Source of the DNA: Denitratimonas sp037478135
GTDB lineage: Bacteria; Pseudomonadota; Gammaproteobacteria; Xanthomonadales; Xanthomonadaceae
Reading direction: 5' to 3'
DNA length: 64,000 nucleotides
Assembly (NCBI RefSeq): GCF_037478135.1
Contig: NZ_JBBHDV010000007.1
Coordinates: 1-64,000, forward strand
A program made the translations under genes and the position numbers. Below the pieces are notes generated by a model. The model was not told the DNA's origin. It worked only from the letters and a program-made list of their open reading frames with translations, and made no database searches. Positions 48,171 through 56,667 of this stretch are shown piece by piece (within the stretch, counting starts at the first letter, position 1; each line of letters starts with the position of its first letter).

Positions 48171-49844
48171 TTATCTGGCTGCGCGCTGCTCAGTCGCCCA
48201 GCGCGCCAGCGCCTCGCGCCCGATCTTGGCGTTGTGGCGGATGTCGACCGGGAATCCGGGGTGGAACAGCAGGTGTTGGATGCGCGCGGTGTGGGCATGT
48301 CGTTGGCCCAGGTTGAGCAGTTCGGCTTCGATCCGTTCGCGCTCGCCTGCGGCCACACCAGGTTCCAGCTCCACGCACAGCACTGGCAACTGCGCGCCCT
48401 TTTCCCCGACGCCGACCAGCGCGCTGCGGCGTACTTGCGGGTGGGTGTTGAAAACCGGTTCCACCTGCTCGGTATAGAGCGGGCCGTCGGCGGCTTCCAC
48501 GCGCTGGCTCTTGCGGCCGCAGAACCACAGCCGGCCGGCTTCATCGCGCCAGCCCAGATCGCCCATGCGGTGCAGGGTGCGGGAACTGCCATCGGCCAGC
48601 GTTTCGCGGATCTTGGCGACTGCGTTGGCCTGCGGGCGGGCGAAATATTCATCGGTGACGGTCGGGCCGGCGACAACGATTTCGCCAACTTGGCCGGGAG
48701 GCACCTGCAACTCCTCGCGCCATTCGGGGATCGGCTCATCGGTGATCGCGATCAGGCGCACTTCGTTCGGCGGCACCGGCTTGCCGATACAGGTGCCGGC
48801 GCCGGCTTCGGTCGCGGCACGGGTGTCGCGCAGTTCACGGCCTTCGATGATCGCCACCGGCAGGCACTCGGTGGCGCCATACGGAGTGAAGATCGCGGCA
48901 TCGTCGGGCAGCATCGCGGCCATGCGTTCGATCACCGCCGGCGGCACCGGCGCACCGGCCGACATTACCCGCCGCAGCGTCGGCAGCTTGACCGAATGCG
49001 CCGCGCCGAAGCGGCTCAGCGTATCCAGCAGCGCCGGCGAACCGAACATCTGTGTGACACCGAAGCGCTGGATCGCGTCGATCAGCTTGCGCGGATCGGC
49101 CTTGGCCGGGCGCGTCGGGTCCATGTCCGGGACCACGCTGGTCAGGCCCAGCGCTGGATCGAACAACGCGAACGGCGGGAAGGTCGGCAGATCAACGCCG
49201 CCAGCCTCGATACCCAGCGCCGCACCCAGCATTTCCACCTGCGCCACAAAATGCCGATGCCGGTACACCACGCCCTTGGGCACTCCGGTAGAGCCGGAGG
49301 TGAACAGGATCGCAGCCATGTCATCGGGCGCGGTGGCGGCCATCGTGAAACCATCGCCACGGCTTTGCGCCAGCAGGCCGTCGAGCGTGTGTCCGCCCCA
49401 GAACCAGCGTCGCCCAACAGTGACCTTGATCGTGCAGCTTTTGCGCGCCCAGCCCAGCAACACCCGTGCCGCGTGCGCCAACGGGATGCCGATGAACGCC
49501 TCCGGCGCGGCCTCGTCCAGGCACTGGCGCAAGGCGCGTTTGTCGATGCCCGGATCGATCAGTACCGGCACCGCACCGGCCTTGAACAGCGCGAACATCA
49601 GCAGGAACAGTTCCGGCGAAGGCCGCACCATCAGCGCGGTGCGGGTGCCGCGCACGATGCCGGCGCGCGCCAGGGCGGCGGCGATCGCGTTGCTGCGCGT
49701 TTCCAGCTCGCGGTAGGAAAGTTCAATGTCGTAACGCACCCGGCCATCCTCGCCGACTCCGTTCGGGCAGCGGATCGCAATGGTGTCGGGCTGGCGCTCG
49801 GCCATGGCCGGCAGCGCGGCGGCGATATTGCAGATAGAAGTCAT
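48171..49844 (-). CDS. OleC-like AMP-dependent ligase (beta-lactone synthetase family)
   Basis: A 557-residue adenylate-forming enzyme. The P-loop ILFTSGSTGVPKG and the DLGWRDEAGRLWFCGRKSQRVE hinge are intact. The sequence is closest to what I recall for OleC, which closes beta-hydroxy acids to beta-lactones in olefin hydrocarbon synthesis, and this group is frequent in Xanthomonadaceae. ATG 49844 starts MTSICNIAAALPAMAERQ; the frame beyond overlaps parA. No oleA, oleB or oleD is in the window, so this role is inferred from family. Confidence 0.78.
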   Translation of the reverse strand: MTSICNIAAALPAMAERQPDTIAIRCPNGVGEDGRVRYDIELSYRELETRSNAIAAALARAGIVRGTRTALMVRPSPELFLLMFALFKAGAVPVLIDPGIDKRALRQCLDEAAPEAFIGIPLAHAARVLLGWARKSCTIKVTVGRRWFWGGHTLDGLLAQSRGDGFTMAATAPDDMAAILFTSGSTGVPKGVVYRHRHFVAQVEMLGAALGIEAGGVDLPTFPPFALFDPALGLTSVVPDMDPTRPAKADPRKLIDAIQRFGVTQMFGSPALLDTLSRFGAAHSVKLPTLRRVMSAGAPVPPAVIERMAAMLPDDAAIFTPYGATECLPVAIIEGRELRDTRAATEAGAGTCIGKPVPPNEVRLIAITDEPIPEWREELQVPPGQVGEIVVAGPTVTDEYFARPQANAVAKIRETLADGSSRTLHRMGDLGWRDEAGRLWFCGRKSQRVEAADGPLYTEQVEPVFNTHPQVRRSALVGVGEKGAQLPVLCVELEPGVAAGERERIEAELLNLGQRHAHTARIQHLLFHPGFPVDIRHNAKIGREALARWATEQRAAR

Positions 49845-49923
49845 CGGGCCATTGTAATGTGCGCTGGCGGCAGCCAACCGGCCGGCGCGGTACAGTTCGG
49901 CATCGTCTGCGCCGGAGTCCACC

Positions 49924-50571
49924 ATGTTCCGCATCCTCGTCGCCAGCGCCAAGGGAGGCGTCGGCAAGACCACGATCTCCACCACGCTGGCCGGACATTT
50001 CGCGTTGAAAGGCAAACGCACCGTGCTGCTGGATGCCGATCCGCAGGCCTCGGCGCGGATCTGGTGCGGCAAGCGCGAAGCCGCCGGTGCGGCGCCGGTG
50101 CTGGCGCTGGACGGCACCCGGCGGCAATGGCGCCAGCAGATTCCGGACAAGGCCCAGCGCGTGGTCATCGATGCGCCGGCCGGCGCGATGCCGGATGATC
50201 TGGAGAAACACCTGGAATTCGCCGACGCGCTGCTGGTGCCGGTACTGCCCTCGGTGCTGGACATGGAAGCCACGGTGCGCTTCCTGAACCCGCTGGCCGA
50301 AGTACCGCGCGTGGCGCGTGGCGAACTGCCGGTCGGGCTGATCGCCAACCGCCTCAAGCCCTGGACGCACGCTTCGCAACAAGTGACCGAACAACTTTCC
50401 CAGTGGCCGGTGGAACTGGTGGCGCAACTGCGCGACACCCAGGCCTATGTGCTGCTGGCCAGCCTGGGTAAATGCATTTACGACTACAACTCCGGCAACG
50501 TGCGCGACCACCAGGGTGACTGGGAACCGCTGCTACGCTGGCTCAAGCAGGTGCGCCGCAATGGGCGCTGA
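49924..50571 (+). CDS. ParA-family ATPase
   Basis: A 215-residue deviant-Walker ATPase (SAKGGVGKTT, LLDADPQASA). It lacks a DNA-binding N-terminal extension, so it resembles short ParA/MinD-like proteins rather than plasmid ParA. No ParB gene or parS site is seen beside it. It diverges from the OleC-like gene with 79 bp between them, an arrangement I recall in other xanthomonads, but a functional link is unproven. Confidence 0.85.
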   Translation: MFRILVASAKGGVGKTTISTTLAGHFALKGKRTVLLDADPQASARIWCGKREAAGAAPVLALDGTRRQWRQQIPDKAQRVVIDAPAGAMPDDLEKHLEFADALLVPVLPSVLDMEATVRFLNPLAEVPRVARGELPVGLIANRLKPWTHASQQVTEQLSQWPVELVAQLRDTQAYVLLASLGKCIYDYNSGNVRDHQGDWEPLLRWLKQVRRNGR

Positions 50572-50698
50572 CGGCTCGGCCACATCGGCCGCACACGGCG
50601 CCGGGCGGTGATCCCGGTCACGCAACGCGCGGCTGGATTCAATGGCGATTAAGTGCAGGCTGGTAGCGTAACCGGTCACTTCCGCCGAGGGCTCCGCC

Positions 50699-51748
50699 AT
50701 GCGACGCATCCTTCTCACCCTTCTTGCCGCCGCAGGCCTTGCCGCAACCTCTGTCCACGCCTACGAACCGGAATCCGGCATCTGGTGGAACCCGGCCGAA
50801 TCCGGCACCGGCTATGCCATCGAGGTGCAGGACGACATGATGGCCGTGACCATCTATGGCGGCGACCAGAACGGCTTCGCCAAGTGGTACACCTCCACCG
50901 GACGGCTCGATGGCAACGCCTATTTCGAAGCCGACCTGCTCGGTTTCGATCACGTCCAGCCGATCGGCAAACCCTATCCGGGACGTCCGGTGCTCGAACC
51001 GGGCTACGGCAAGCTGAAGATCGTCTTCGACCCGGACGACAGCCGCCGCGCCACGCTGACCTGGCCCAATGGCCGCAGCATTCCGATCCAGCGCCAGGAG
51101 TTCTATTTCTGGCGGAGTGGCGAAGATCCGAACAGCATCAGCGTTGACACCACAAAGATGCTCGGCGAATGGCAGATCACCGCCGATATCTCGAGCTTCC
51201 CGAATGCCGACTACCCCTTCATGGCCGATGTGCTGGTGCTGGATCTCTACAGCCGTGGCAGCGATGGCATCTGGTACTACGAGGGCTGTCGCCCGGACGA
51301 TGCACAGGTCGGCGGTTGCAGCGACTACGCACTGACGCACTTCGAAGCCGTCGGCTATTTCGAAGCGCCAACCGGCCTGCATGTCACCGTGGTCAAGGAT
51401 GGTGTCGACCAGTACGGGCGCCAATACTACGTGCTGTACGTCATGAAAATGGGCACCAATGACGGCTCCGGCGAACTGACCGCCTACATGGGCGGCACCA
51501 ACCCGGACCACCAGCCCGCCTATCCAGCCCGTGCCTTCCGCAGTGCCAGCCGCACCTTCGTGCAGGAAGGCAGCGGGCCGGCCAAGAGCGCCCAGGATTC
51601 CCCGGCACGCCTCGGCCTGAGCGCGCAGCTGGTGGCGCAGGGTGCAACGCTGCCAGCGCCATCCAAGACCAAGATCGCATCGCGCTTTGACCGCACCGCA
51701 TTGCTGCCAGTGATCCGCCAACTCGAAGCCCGTCTGCAGGCAGACTGA
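50699..51748 (+). CDS. secreted protein with GxWWNPxxSGxG motif
   Basis: A 349-residue protein with a Sec signal peptide (ILLTLLAAAGLAATSVHA). The mature N-terminus GIWWNPAESGTGYAIEVQ is a motif that recurs in secreted proteins of Xanthomonadales, probably a beta-strand repeat of unknown function. The middle region has two cysteines in CRPDDAQVGGC, likely disulfide-linked. The C-terminus is alanine/serine rich. A bidirectional terminator follows. Confidence 0.68.
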   Translation: MRRILLTLLAAAGLAATSVHAYEPESGIWWNPAESGTGYAIEVQDDMMAVTIYGGDQNGFAKWYTSTGRLDGNAYFEADLLGFDHVQPIGKPYPGRPVLEPGYGKLKIVFDPDDSRRATLTWPNGRSIPIQRQEFYFWRSGEDPNSISVDTTKMLGEWQITADISSFPNADYPFMADVLVLDLYSRGSDGIWYYEGCRPDDAQVGGCSDYALTHFEAVGYFEAPTGLHVTVVKDGVDQYGRQYYVLYVMKMGTNDGSGELTAYMGGTNPDHQPAYPARAFRSASRTFVQEGSGPAKSAQDSPARLGLSAQLVAQGATLPAPSKTKIASRFDRTALLPVIRQLEARLQAD

Positions 51749-51769
51749 GCACTACACTGCGCCAGTCGG

Positions 51770-51795
51770 AAAAAGGAGGCTCCGGCCTCCTTTTT
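51770..51795. terminator. intrinsic terminator (bidirectional)
   Basis: AAAAAGGAGGC-TCCG-GCCTCCTTTTT: an eleven-base stem including the A/T runs, with a four-base loop and T-runs on both strands. It ends the secreted-protein transcript about 50 bp before hrpB. Confidence 0.88.
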
Positions 51796-51845
51796 CATGG
51801 CCACCATCCGGCCCGGGCACGTTGATCGGCTACCCTTGCCGCCGC

Positions 51846-54452
51846 ATGAGCACCGCCTTTCCGATCGATCCCCTGCTGCCCGCGATCCGCGAATCACTGG
51901 CCGCGCATCCGCGTCTGGTGCTGGAAGCTCCGCCCGGCGCCGGCAAGACCACGCGCGTGCCGCTGGCCTTGCTGGATGCACCGTGGCTGGCCGGACAACG
52001 CATCGTGATGCTGGAACCGCGCCGTGTCGCCGCCCGCGCCGCCGCCGGCTTCATGGCGCGGAGCCTCGGGGAAGACGTGGCGCAAACGGTCGGCTACCGC
52101 ATCCGCTTCGAGAACCGCACCAGCGCCTCGACCCGCATCGAAGTCGTCACCGAAGGCATCCTCACCCGCATGATCCAGGACGACCCGATGCTCGACGGCA
52201 TCGGCGCGATTCTGTTCGACGAATTCCACGAACGCCATCTGGCCGGCGACCTTGGCTTGGCGCTGGCGCTGGATGTGCAGGCACAGCTGCGCGAGGACCT
52301 GCGCATCGTGGTGATGAGCGCCACGCTGGATGGCGAAAAACTCGCGCGCTTCCTCGATGCCCCGCGCCTGACCTCCGAAGGCCGCAGCTTCCCGGTCACG
52401 ATCTCGCACCCGCCCGCACGCCGCGACGAACCGCTGGCCGCACAGGTGCGGCGCACGGTGGAAGCCGCCTTCGCCGCGCATCCCGGCGACATATTGGTGT
52501 TCCTGCCCGGCCAACGCGAAATCGGCGACGCCTCGCGTGCGCTGGAATCGGCCGGTCTGAATGCGGAGGTGCTCGCGCTGCATGGCGAACTGTCCATCGA
52601 AGCGCAGAGCGCTGTGCTGCAACCCTCGCACGATGGCCGTCGCCGCATCGTGCTGGCGACCAACGTGGCCGAATCCTCGGTCACCCTGCCCGGCGTGCGC
52701 GTGGTGATCGATTCGGGCCTGGCGCGCGAACCGCGTTTTGATCCCAACTCCGGCTTCCCGCGTCTGGATGTGGTGACGATCCCGCAATCCTCCGCCGATC
52801 AGCGTGCTGGCCGCGCCGGCCGCGTTGCCGAAGGCTGGTGCTATCGCCTATGGCCGCAATCGCAGCGTCTGGAACCGTCGCGCCGCGCGGAAATCACCCT
52901 GACCGAACTCACCGGCCTGGCGCTGGAACTGGCCACCTGGGGCAGTGACGAACTGCGCTTTTTCGATTCCCCACCACAAGGCGCACTCGCCGCCGGGCGT
53001 GATCTGCTGACGCGTCTAGGTGCGCTGGAAAACGGCCGCCTCACCCCATTCGGAAAACGCCTGCTCAGACTCGGCACCCATCCGCGCCTGGCCGCGATGC
53101 TGCTGGCTGCTGACACACTCGAACGCAGCGCACTGGCCTGCGACCTCGCCGCCCTGCTCGAAGCCCGCGACCCGCTCAAAGGCCCGCGCCGCGACGACAT
53201 CGCCGCCCGCTGGCAGGCACTGGCCGCCTTCCGCAACGGCCGCACCCCGCCGGATGCCTCCCGCAGCGCCCTGGCCGCCATCGACCAGACCGCCAGACAA
53301 TGGCAACGCCGCCTTTCAACCCTCAACCCGGACTCGCCGAACATCAACGCAGGTCGGATCAAGCGCCCTGGGCGCGGATCCGACATCCGGGCGTCGGATC
53401 CACCGCTTCGCGGCTTGGTCCGACCTGCGCCTACCCGCGAGAACGGGCACCACGACGACACCGCCAGCGCCCACCACCTCGGCGAACTGCTGATTCACGC
53501 CTTCCCCGACCGCATCGCGCACCAGCACCCGTCCGATCCGCACCGTTACCAGCTCGCCAACGGCCGCAGCGCCACACTCGCGCCGGACAGCGCGCTCTAT
53601 GGCGAAGCGTGGATCGTCATCGCCGAACTACGCGACGCCGAGCGCGACGCCCGCATCCAGCGCGCCGCGCCGGTCGATGAAACCGCGCTGGAACACGCTT
53701 TCCCTCAACGCTTCGTAACCGAAGACCGCGTGTTCTGGGACACCAACGCCCACCGCATCGCGGCCCAGCGCGAACGCCGCTTCGACCGCATCACCCTCGA
53801 CGTGCGCCCCATCGCCCAACCTGACCCGGCGCAGTTTGCCGACGCGCTGGTCGATGCCGTACGCCACCTTGGCCTTGACGTCCTGCCGTGGACGGACGCC
53901 CTCAAACAATGGCGCGAGCGCGTCCGCTGCCTGCGCGACTGGCTGCCGGAGAATGAAACCGAGTCGCTGCCCGATCTGTCCGACGAAACCCTGATCGAAA
54001 ATCTGGATGACTGGCTGAAACCCGCGCTGCGCGGCAAACGCCGCCTCGACGCCCTCAGCGAAACCGAACTCGCCGACGCGCTCAAATCCAACACCGACTG
54101 GCCCGCCCGCCAAAAAATCGACAGCCTCGCGCCGACCCGGATACTCGTACCGTCAGGTCTGGAACGCCCGATCCACTACCGCCACGGCGAAGCCCCGGTA
54201 CTGGCGGTGAAACTCCAGGAGCTGTTCGGGTTGGCCGACACCCCCAGCATCGCCGCCGGCCGTGTGCCGCTCACCCTGCACCTGCTCTCCCCCGGCGGCC
54301 GCCCGCTGCAGGTCACGCAAGACCTCAAAGGCTTCTGGGAACGCACCTACCCCGAAGTCAAAAAGGAAATGAAAGGCCGCTATCCGAAGCACCCGTGGCC
54401 CGACGATCCGTGGACGGCCACTGCCACGCATCGGGCGAAGCCTCGAACATAG
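51846..54452 (+). CDS. hrpB: ATP-dependent helicase HrpB
   Basis: An 868-residue DEAH-box RNA helicase-like protein. Walker A APPGAGKTT, motif II DEFH (FDEFHERHL), SAT and motif VI QRAGRAGR are present, and the C-terminal HrpB-specific region ends HPWPDDP. It is longer than the roughly 820-840 residues usual for HrpB because an 82-bp palindromic repeat is translated in-frame near residue 500. ATG 51846 is preferred to a TTG at 51822. The role of HrpB in bacterial RNA metabolism is not established. Confidence 0.94.
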   Translation: MSTAFPIDPLLPAIRESLAAHPRLVLEAPPGAGKTTRVPLALLDAPWLAGQRIVMLEPRRVAARAAAGFMARSLGEDVAQTVGYRIRFENRTSASTRIEVVTEGILTRMIQDDPMLDGIGAILFDEFHERHLAGDLGLALALDVQAQLREDLRIVVMSATLDGEKLARFLDAPRLTSEGRSFPVTISHPPARRDEPLAAQVRRTVEAAFAAHPGDILVFLPGQREIGDASRALESAGLNAEVLALHGELSIEAQSAVLQPSHDGRRRIVLATNVAESSVTLPGVRVVIDSGLAREPRFDPNSGFPRLDVVTIPQSSADQRAGRAGRVAEGWCYRLWPQSQRLEPSRRAEITLTELTGLALELATWGSDELRFFDSPPQGALAAGRDLLTRLGALENGRLTPFGKRLLRLGTHPRLAAMLLAADTLERSALACDLAALLEARDPLKGPRRDDIAARWQALAAFRNGRTPPDASRSALAAIDQTARQWQRRLSTLNPDSPNINAGRIKRPGRGSDIRASDPPLRGLVRPAPTRENGHHDDTASAHHLGELLIHAFPDRIAHQHPSDPHRYQLANGRSATLAPDSALYGEAWIVIAELRDAERDARIQRAAPVDETALEHAFPQRFVTEDRVFWDTNAHRIAAQRERRFDRITLDVRPIAQPDPAQFADALVDAVRHLGLDVLPWTDALKQWRERVRCLRDWLPENETESLPDLSDETLIENLDDWLKPALRGKRRLDALSETELADALKSNTDWPARQKIDSLAPTRILVPSGLERPIHYRHGEAPVLAVKLQELFGLADTPSIAAGRVPLTLHLLSPGGRPLQVTQDLKGFWERTYPEVKKEMKGRYPKHPWPDDPWTATATHRAKPRT
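53348..53429. repeat. REP/BIME-like element inside hrpB
   Basis: CGCAGGTCGGATCAAGC and GCTTGGTCCGACCTGCG are 17-bp inverted arms with one mismatch. Inside are GGATCCGAC/GTCGGATCC around the centre and small GCGCCC-T-GGGCGC and CCGC-TTC-GCGG hairpins. The whole 82-bp element is read as protein in hrpB without a stop or frameshift. Such palindromes are normally intergenic. Confidence 0.85.
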
Positions 54453-54541
54453 CCCTTCACCGGCTTTGTCTCCCCGTGCCTTGTAGCCCGTCCGCTTACG
54501 TGTAACGATTCCGCTTCATCAACCAGTTGGAGAAGCGTCGA

Positions 54542-55006
54542 ATGAATCACGGGGAAGAGGTGGAACGTTGGGTTGAAGAAAACGTCCTTTCATTTCCAAC
54601 CCCGGAAGTGGTCACACTGAGGTCATTCGACATAGATTGGACAGCGGTCTCCGGTTCCTTCTCAGTAGTGTTGGACGACGAAGAGATTCCCCACCCGTTT
54701 ACGCTGAGCTTGGGCATGACAGACCGTATCTCGGTGGAGCCTCCCTACTTCACTTCTCCGCTCGGAGCGCCGTGCAGTTACTGCGCTGTAGAGCTCACCG
54801 ATGATACCTGGAATACAATTGACAAGATAATGAAAAAGTGCTTCCCACGATTTCAACCTTATGGTCGAGATCGGGAGACAGGGATTTTCATATGCAGCTC
54901 AACTCCGCTATCGAAACGCGTTATTGATTCCTCAGAATTCCAGCGGGCGCAGGCCAAAATCAACCGGGACTTTTCGATTTCAATCAAAGTCAAAGATGAT
55001 CAATAA
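54542..55006 (+). CDS. AT-rich orphan gene, unknown function
   Basis: A 154-residue acidic protein with no recognised domain. The gene is visibly richer in A and T than its neighbours, with different codon use, and a GGAG ribosome site lies 8 bases before ATG 54542. It could be a recently acquired gene, for example an immunity protein to a polymorphic toxin, but no toxin gene is adjacent and that is speculation. Confidence 0.7.
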   Translation: MNHGEEVERWVEENVLSFPTPEVVTLRSFDIDWTAVSGSFSVVLDDEEIPHPFTLSLGMTDRISVEPPYFTSPLGAPCSYCAVELTDDTWNTIDKIMKKCFPRFQPYGRDRETGIFICSSTPLSKRVIDSSEFQRAQAKINRDFSISIKVKDDQ

Positions 55007-55114
55007 CTGAAAACCAGAGCCACCTCACGGCACAGACTGGTTTCCTGGTAACACCACGTAATTCGTCCTGTACACCCACGCAGCAAGCCGGGTGGAGGTG
55101 TCAGAACAAGCGTG

Positions 55115-55552
55115 TTATCGCCCCTGTTCGCCTTCTTCTTTGGTCCCGGCGGCGGATGCCATGCGGTCCATGTCGCGGGTCCAGCGGCGGTAGCGCGCTT
55201 CGGCCTGGGCCGAGTGCAGTTCGGCGACGAGGGATTTTGCGGCGCGGCGGTGGCTGCCGCGGATGCGCAGGCTGAGGTGGCCGGACTGGTCGGCATCCAG
55301 CGTGGCGAGTGCGGCGAAATCCGAGGCCTGGAGTTCGATGCTGGGCGCGATCCACAGGAACCCCTTGCGGAATTCGGCGTGGACGATCGCTTCCGGGCTC
55401 AGCCGCAGTTCACGTGCGTTGGGGTGTTGCGCGCCCTGATGCCAGTCCAGCGTCTGGTATTGCAGGCGCAGGCTGGCGCCGTCGAGCACCAGCACGCCAT
55501 CGAGCGTGCCGCTGCCATCGCGCGTGCGCCAGCTGACCGGGACACTGAGCAT
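55115..55552 (-). CDS. hypothetical protein
   Basis: A 145-residue soluble protein without a recognised motif. The N-terminal half looks beta-rich (GTLDGVLVLDGASLRLQYQTL) and the C-terminal half helical and basic. Codon use is typical of the genome. The 108 bp between it and the AT-rich gene hold nothing recognisable. Confidence 0.6.
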   Translation of the reverse strand: MLSVPVSWRTRDGSGTLDGVLVLDGASLRLQYQTLDWHQGAQHPNARELRLSPEAIVHAEFRKGFLWIAPSIELQASDFAALATLDADQSGHLSLRIRGSHRRAAKSLVAELHSAQAEARYRRWTRDMDRMASAAGTKEEGEQGR

Positions 55553-55555
55553 GGC

Positions 55556-55936
55556 TCAACCGGCCCCGCTACGCGCGGTGGCGTCGCGTTCTGAAGGGTG
55601 GGCTTTGCGTGGCGCGATGCCGCCGCTCGCATCACGTCCGGATCGCAGCGGCAGCACGCTGTCGGCGAAGGGGCGGGCGGGGCGAAAGCGGGGCACGGTC
55701 ATGTTCAACGCGAAAGGGTGTTTCCAGACATCAGGGCGGGCAGTCTGCGGCGTAGGCAGGCCGGGGCGCAAGTCGAATCCAGCGGCGGGGCTTGCATGTC
55801 CGACGTGGAAGAACCGGCCGCCGGAAGGCACGGACTCCGCCCCGTGCAACATGCCGACCACACCTGCCCGCGCGCCGGATAGCCGGATGCGGAAAACCTG
55901 CAAACAAGCCCGCTTCCACGATGCCCGACCGGCCAC
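55556..55936 (-). other. uncertain ORF in a gene-poor gap
   Basis: The 404 bp between two confident genes carry one continuous minus-strand frame of 126 residues beginning at a GTG. It contains HVGHASPAAGFDLRPGLPTP and WKHPFALN, not low-complexity repeats, but there is no ribosome site and no domain. It may be a decayed or repeat-derived reading frame. I would not count it as a gene without homology. Confidence 0.25.
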
Positions 55937-55956
55937 TTCGCGTTAGGCTGGCGGGC

Positions 55957-56547
55957 ATGAAGCGCTGGGTAGTTGCAGCACTCGTACTGGTGTTGATCGG
56001 CTGGTGGATGGCGCCGCCGATGGGGCGCGACCGTGCGCCGGGCGTGCTCGCGCCGCAGCTGCCGGTGCAGCAGGATCTGCACGATGCACAGGTGATCGAA
56101 CACGGCGATTTCCGGCTCACGCCGCTGGCGCATTTCAGCATCGAGGCACGGGTGCTGGGACGCGAGGATTACCGCTTCGATGCCGAGGCGGCGCTGTCGC
56201 CGATGGATCTGGCGCTGGGCTGGGGGCGGATGAGCGACAGCGCGGTACTGGATCAGCTCGATATCCGCCAGAGCGTACGTTTCTACAGCTACCGCTGGCG
56301 CGGCGAGCCGCCACTGCCGCCGCAGGAAATGGTGGTCTCCAGCGCCAATATGCATCTGGTGCCGGCCGATGCGCTGATCGCACGGCAACTCAAGCGCGTG
56401 CGGCGCGGCGATGTGGTGCGGATCGAGGGCTATCTGATTGAGGCGCGGCGCGCGGACGGCTGGTTCTGGCGCAGTTCGATGACACGCCAGGACAGCGGCG
56501 CCGGCGCCTGCGAGTTGGTGTATGTGACGGCGCTGTCGCGCAGCTGA
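55957..56547 (+). CDS. membrane-anchored hypothetical protein
   Basis: A 196-residue protein with one N-terminal membrane segment (VVAALVLVLIGWWMAPP) and a soluble domain with REDYRFDAEAALSPMDLALGWGRMSD and the C-terminal WFWRSSMTRQDSGAGACELVYV. It is probably a periplasmic domain tethered to the inner membrane and conserved in related bacteria; function unknown. An ATG at 55921 would add 12 residues. Confidence 0.68.
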   Translation: MKRWVVAALVLVLIGWWMAPPMGRDRAPGVLAPQLPVQQDLHDAQVIEHGDFRLTPLAHFSIEARVLGREDYRFDAEAALSPMDLALGWGRMSDSAVLDQLDIRQSVRFYSYRWRGEPPLPPQEMVVSSANMHLVPADALIARQLKRVRRGDVVRIEGYLIEARRADGWFWRSSMTRQDSGAGACELVYVTALSRS

Positions 56548-56667
56548 AGCGGGAGGGTAGAGCAGCTCCATCGGGACTGAGGGCTTCGACTGCGGCGGTA
56601 GTGCGTCACTAGCCGTAATTATCAGCCAGGTGGCGCATCGCCGCGCGTGATGAGCGCTGGGCGGCAC

